Assembly (NCBI GenBank): GCA_014338405.1
Contig: JTDE01000257.1
Coordinates: forward strand, 257,166 to 321,165
Length of the DNA stretch: 64,000 bases
Reading direction: 5' to 3'
Source: Paragonimus skrjabini miyazakii
Taxonomy: Eukaryota; Platyhelminthes; Trematoda; Plagiorchiida; Troglotrematidae
Position numbers and translations under genes: made by a program. Below the pieces are notes generated by a model that saw only the letters and a program-made list of their open reading frames with translations, was not told the origin of the DNA and made no database searches. This document shows positions 61,593 to 64,000 of this stretch, piece after piece; within the stretch, counting starts at the first letter, position 1, and every line of letters starts with the position of its first letter.

Positions 61593-64000
61593 CTGAATAG
61601 TACACTCCGATTTTCCAAGCAATATTCTGTAGAAGATAAAGACAATTATGAATGCAAAACAAAGTTTATTCAAACATCTTCTCGTAAAACCGATTTTTGC
61701 TTTTTCCTGAACATAATTCATTTCTATATGCGATCAGTTCTCATTAAGTTACAAAAAGCCAAGCAAACGGTTAGAGGAAACCCATGTTGGAATTTGAAAT
61801 TCTAGAAACTATTACGAAGTCAACGTATCTCATGTGTTTCTCTGCCATTTTATTTCAGTTATATAATTCCAACAGGCAACATTTAACAAGGAAAGACAAA
61901 CTTAAATTTTGCTATCGTTTAAGCTCATCAATGGCAAATAGTTTGTATGTAGCGGACACTGATAAAAAATAGTTGCGTGATTTTAACACTGATGGTTTGA
62001 CCGTTAATATCATGATATCTTGATTAACAAAGAAATGCACTACTTTTGCGTTCTGTCGTGGACAACGCCCTAGGTGCGCCGCTTCCTTATGTGTGCAACA
62101 GACGCAAGCACCAAATTACATGCGCATGCCATGAGCTTTGACCTATGTGGTTCAAATATTTGCAGGGGATGTTTGAAATATAAATTAAAAATTATCAACA
62201 ACTGATTGAAGCTGTCACATTCCTACAGACATTCCAATCTATCCCTTTCGAAAACAAGCACTAGACATGAGTTTCGCTCTTGTTAGAACCCGTCAATAGT
62301 GGTTGATTTGTGTGATTTCAACCAGAAGATTAGTCCTAATCGATGAGTCATTGACCGGGGTTAACAGTACAGTTACGGTGTGTCCTATCGACGCGACCGG
62401 GCAATCAGAGCATTACTTACAAGCAAATGTAGCAGAGCGTTCACATATGATGATTTAACCGTGCGTAGTATGAGGTCATTGCCACACGATTGCCTCATGA
62501 AAGCGTGGCCGGAGTTCTAGTCCCGATTGTGGTAAGCAAATGCACTTGTAACGAGCTGTAATGAGAGCAAAACCCGAGTCTATTGCTTCTTTTTGAGTGG
62601 GACCTACCGAAAGGTCTTTGTCATCGCGACAGCTGCGATAAATTTTCAGTGATTTTCGATTTACGTAAAAACGAAAATCTCTCACTGCTCGTCGGTATGG
62701 TTTGAAGTCCTGTCATTATTCAACAGTCTGTTGCCAAATAAATCAAGTCGGCGACTTGAATTTTTGGGATAAGTTACAGCTGAACACTGCTTATTGTGAA
62801 CAGCAGTACAGTTGTTTTCTTTAGATACGTCACAACGTGAGCACTACTGACTTGTGATTGAGATAGATTATTTGGATATTGTAACTTGACAATCGTCAGC
62901 TTACTCAAAATAGTTTGTTGGTCATTAGCGTAACCTGGTTAGAATGTGGGTTTAAGTTCAAGTCTGAGCCCTGGCAAAGCTGCGTATCACAAATGAATTT
63001 TTCCAGGTGTTGATCTGAATTCTGGTACTTGGAATTGGCTGGAAAAGTGTTTGCCTTTGATATGTTGTAGCCTCCCCCCAACAAATCGGTTTTCCCAAAA
63101 TTAAATGAATTCCACCCCAAGTGTCATAGTTTCATAACAGTGAGAATAACCTGAGAAAGTTTGTTCGAGAATAACCTTCTTACGGAAAACAGCACTCCTT
63201 TTGCCAACCCTCATTGGATAGTGAGAAATCTTTGCGAAAACACTAAAACTACCTATTTTTGGATTAAATTAACGTAAGCTGTAGGAGCAATAGTGTCAGA
63301 AAGTGACATTTTTTTGTTATGAACTGATCGATTAAGAAAATTCAGACTAACATACGAACGTTCTTCCGTCATCAGTCATCATCGGCAACTCCACCAGCTA
63401 TCAGTCACTCCTATTTTGAGTGTAACAAAGTTGGCTGCGTTACTTTACCCACAATCTGACAATATTTTGTACAGACGTCACTAAACACTGAGACTTCAAC
63501 GAAACGGTTGGATGTGTATCACATTCATACATTAGCGTGTGAGATAAATCTGGTTCCTTTATGTTTGTTATGCATAAATTAGGTTACTTTAATATGCATG
63601 AACCATTGTTTTACCGGTTGGTCACATCACACAGACTGTAGACAGAAAATGGTAAACCATCCTAAAGAAATCAAACAATACAAGATGGCAAGGACAATGT
63701 CTCCATATACAAAAGTAATGCAAAGGAAATCCGGCGTGAAAAAGATCAACATGTTCTCTTGTTTCCGTTACCTACTGGACAAGACGTGCACCTTTAACAA
63801 AAAGTCATGTAGGATTATCTTTTATACTGATTTGTCAAAATGTGTTACTTTTCTTACGCTCTCGTTTGTTATTAATACTACCATTCATTACAATTAATTC
63901 TCTGGATGAATTTCCAACGATTGATAAGCACAAGTTGTAGCCTCTGGAAAGACATCTCACACAATATGGTCATACGTTAGCATACAAGTAATTCTCGACA
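61593..64000. other. Upstream region or further introns of the host gene
   Basis: Apart from the S1 pair at 62.2-62.7 kb nothing was recognised. No exon with a signal peptide was found, so the gene start may be here unseen or beyond the edge. The 99-codon plus frame at 63598 has no recognisable domain. Confidence 0.4.
62185..62700. mobile_element. SINE S1 head-to-head pair
   Basis: A truncated minus copy (62185-62303) is followed by a near-full-length plus copy (about 62310-62700) with tRNA-like boxes (gcctcatgaaagcgtggccgg region, 62491-62511) and a diverged tail. Same minus-then-plus order as at 10.5, 27 and 36 kb. Confidence 0.75.

Noticed and set aside
1..64000. CRISPR array, phage, plasmid or operon structure
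   Set aside because: No regularly spaced short repeats, no bacterial-style gene clusters or ribosome binding sites; introns and eukaryotic retroelements throughout.

Overview
The window looks like a piece of an invertebrate nuclear genome, most likely a digenean fluke (trematode). It is AT-rich and intron-dominated. It is littered with tRNA-derived SINEs, decayed RTE-, CR1- and Penelope-type retroelements and a BEL/Pao element, a mix typical of flatworm genomes. The taxon is an inference. There is no bacterial-style gene packing, no CRISPR array and no intact RNA gene.

The backbone is one very long gene on the minus strand, running from about 61.6 kb down to about 2.1 kb and continuing beyond at least one edge. 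I assembled it by hand from about 32 small exons with consensus splice sites, 20 to 297 bases long and about 4.3 kb of coding sequence in total. The reading phase agrees at nearly every junction. The product is a large extracellular receptor-like protein of the fibrocystin-L (PKHD1L1) type: repeated IPT/TIG immunoglobulin-like folds, one PA14-like segment near the N-terminal side, fibrocystin-type linker blocks, and a cupredoxin-like segment at the low-coordinate end. Two places need RNA evidence: the link between exons at 45.8 and 37.9 kb, and the junction between 22.5 and 21.8 kb. Neither a signal peptide nor a stop codon was found, so the gene is partial.

The introns carry the mobile DNA. 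From low to high coordinates: a GC-rich repeat R1 (1-260), a Penelope GIY-YIG fragment (640-1160), SINE family S1 (about 14 pieces, e.g. 1.6, 3.7, 10.5, 27, 36, 39 and 62 kb), SINE family S2 (4.8, 15 and 54 kb), a second R1 (9.0-9.5 kb), a CR1-like endonuclease remnant (23.6-24.0 kb), an RTE-like element (25.3-29 kb) with SINE pieces nested inside it, a fold-back repeat (33.4-33.8 kb), a BEL/Pao element (about 40-44.5 kb) that has lost its reverse transcriptase and is interrupted by a 531-base palindrome, a second Penelope fragment (48.1-48.4 kb), and a third R1 (56.3-56.9 kb).

The least ordinary signals are the repeated head-to-head (minus/plus) SINE pairs that would form long hairpins inside the host transcript, the near-perfect 531-base palindrome in the Pao protease region, the RT-less Pao element, and the very small exons of the host gene. 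All elements seen are broken. I saw no intact foreign coding system.
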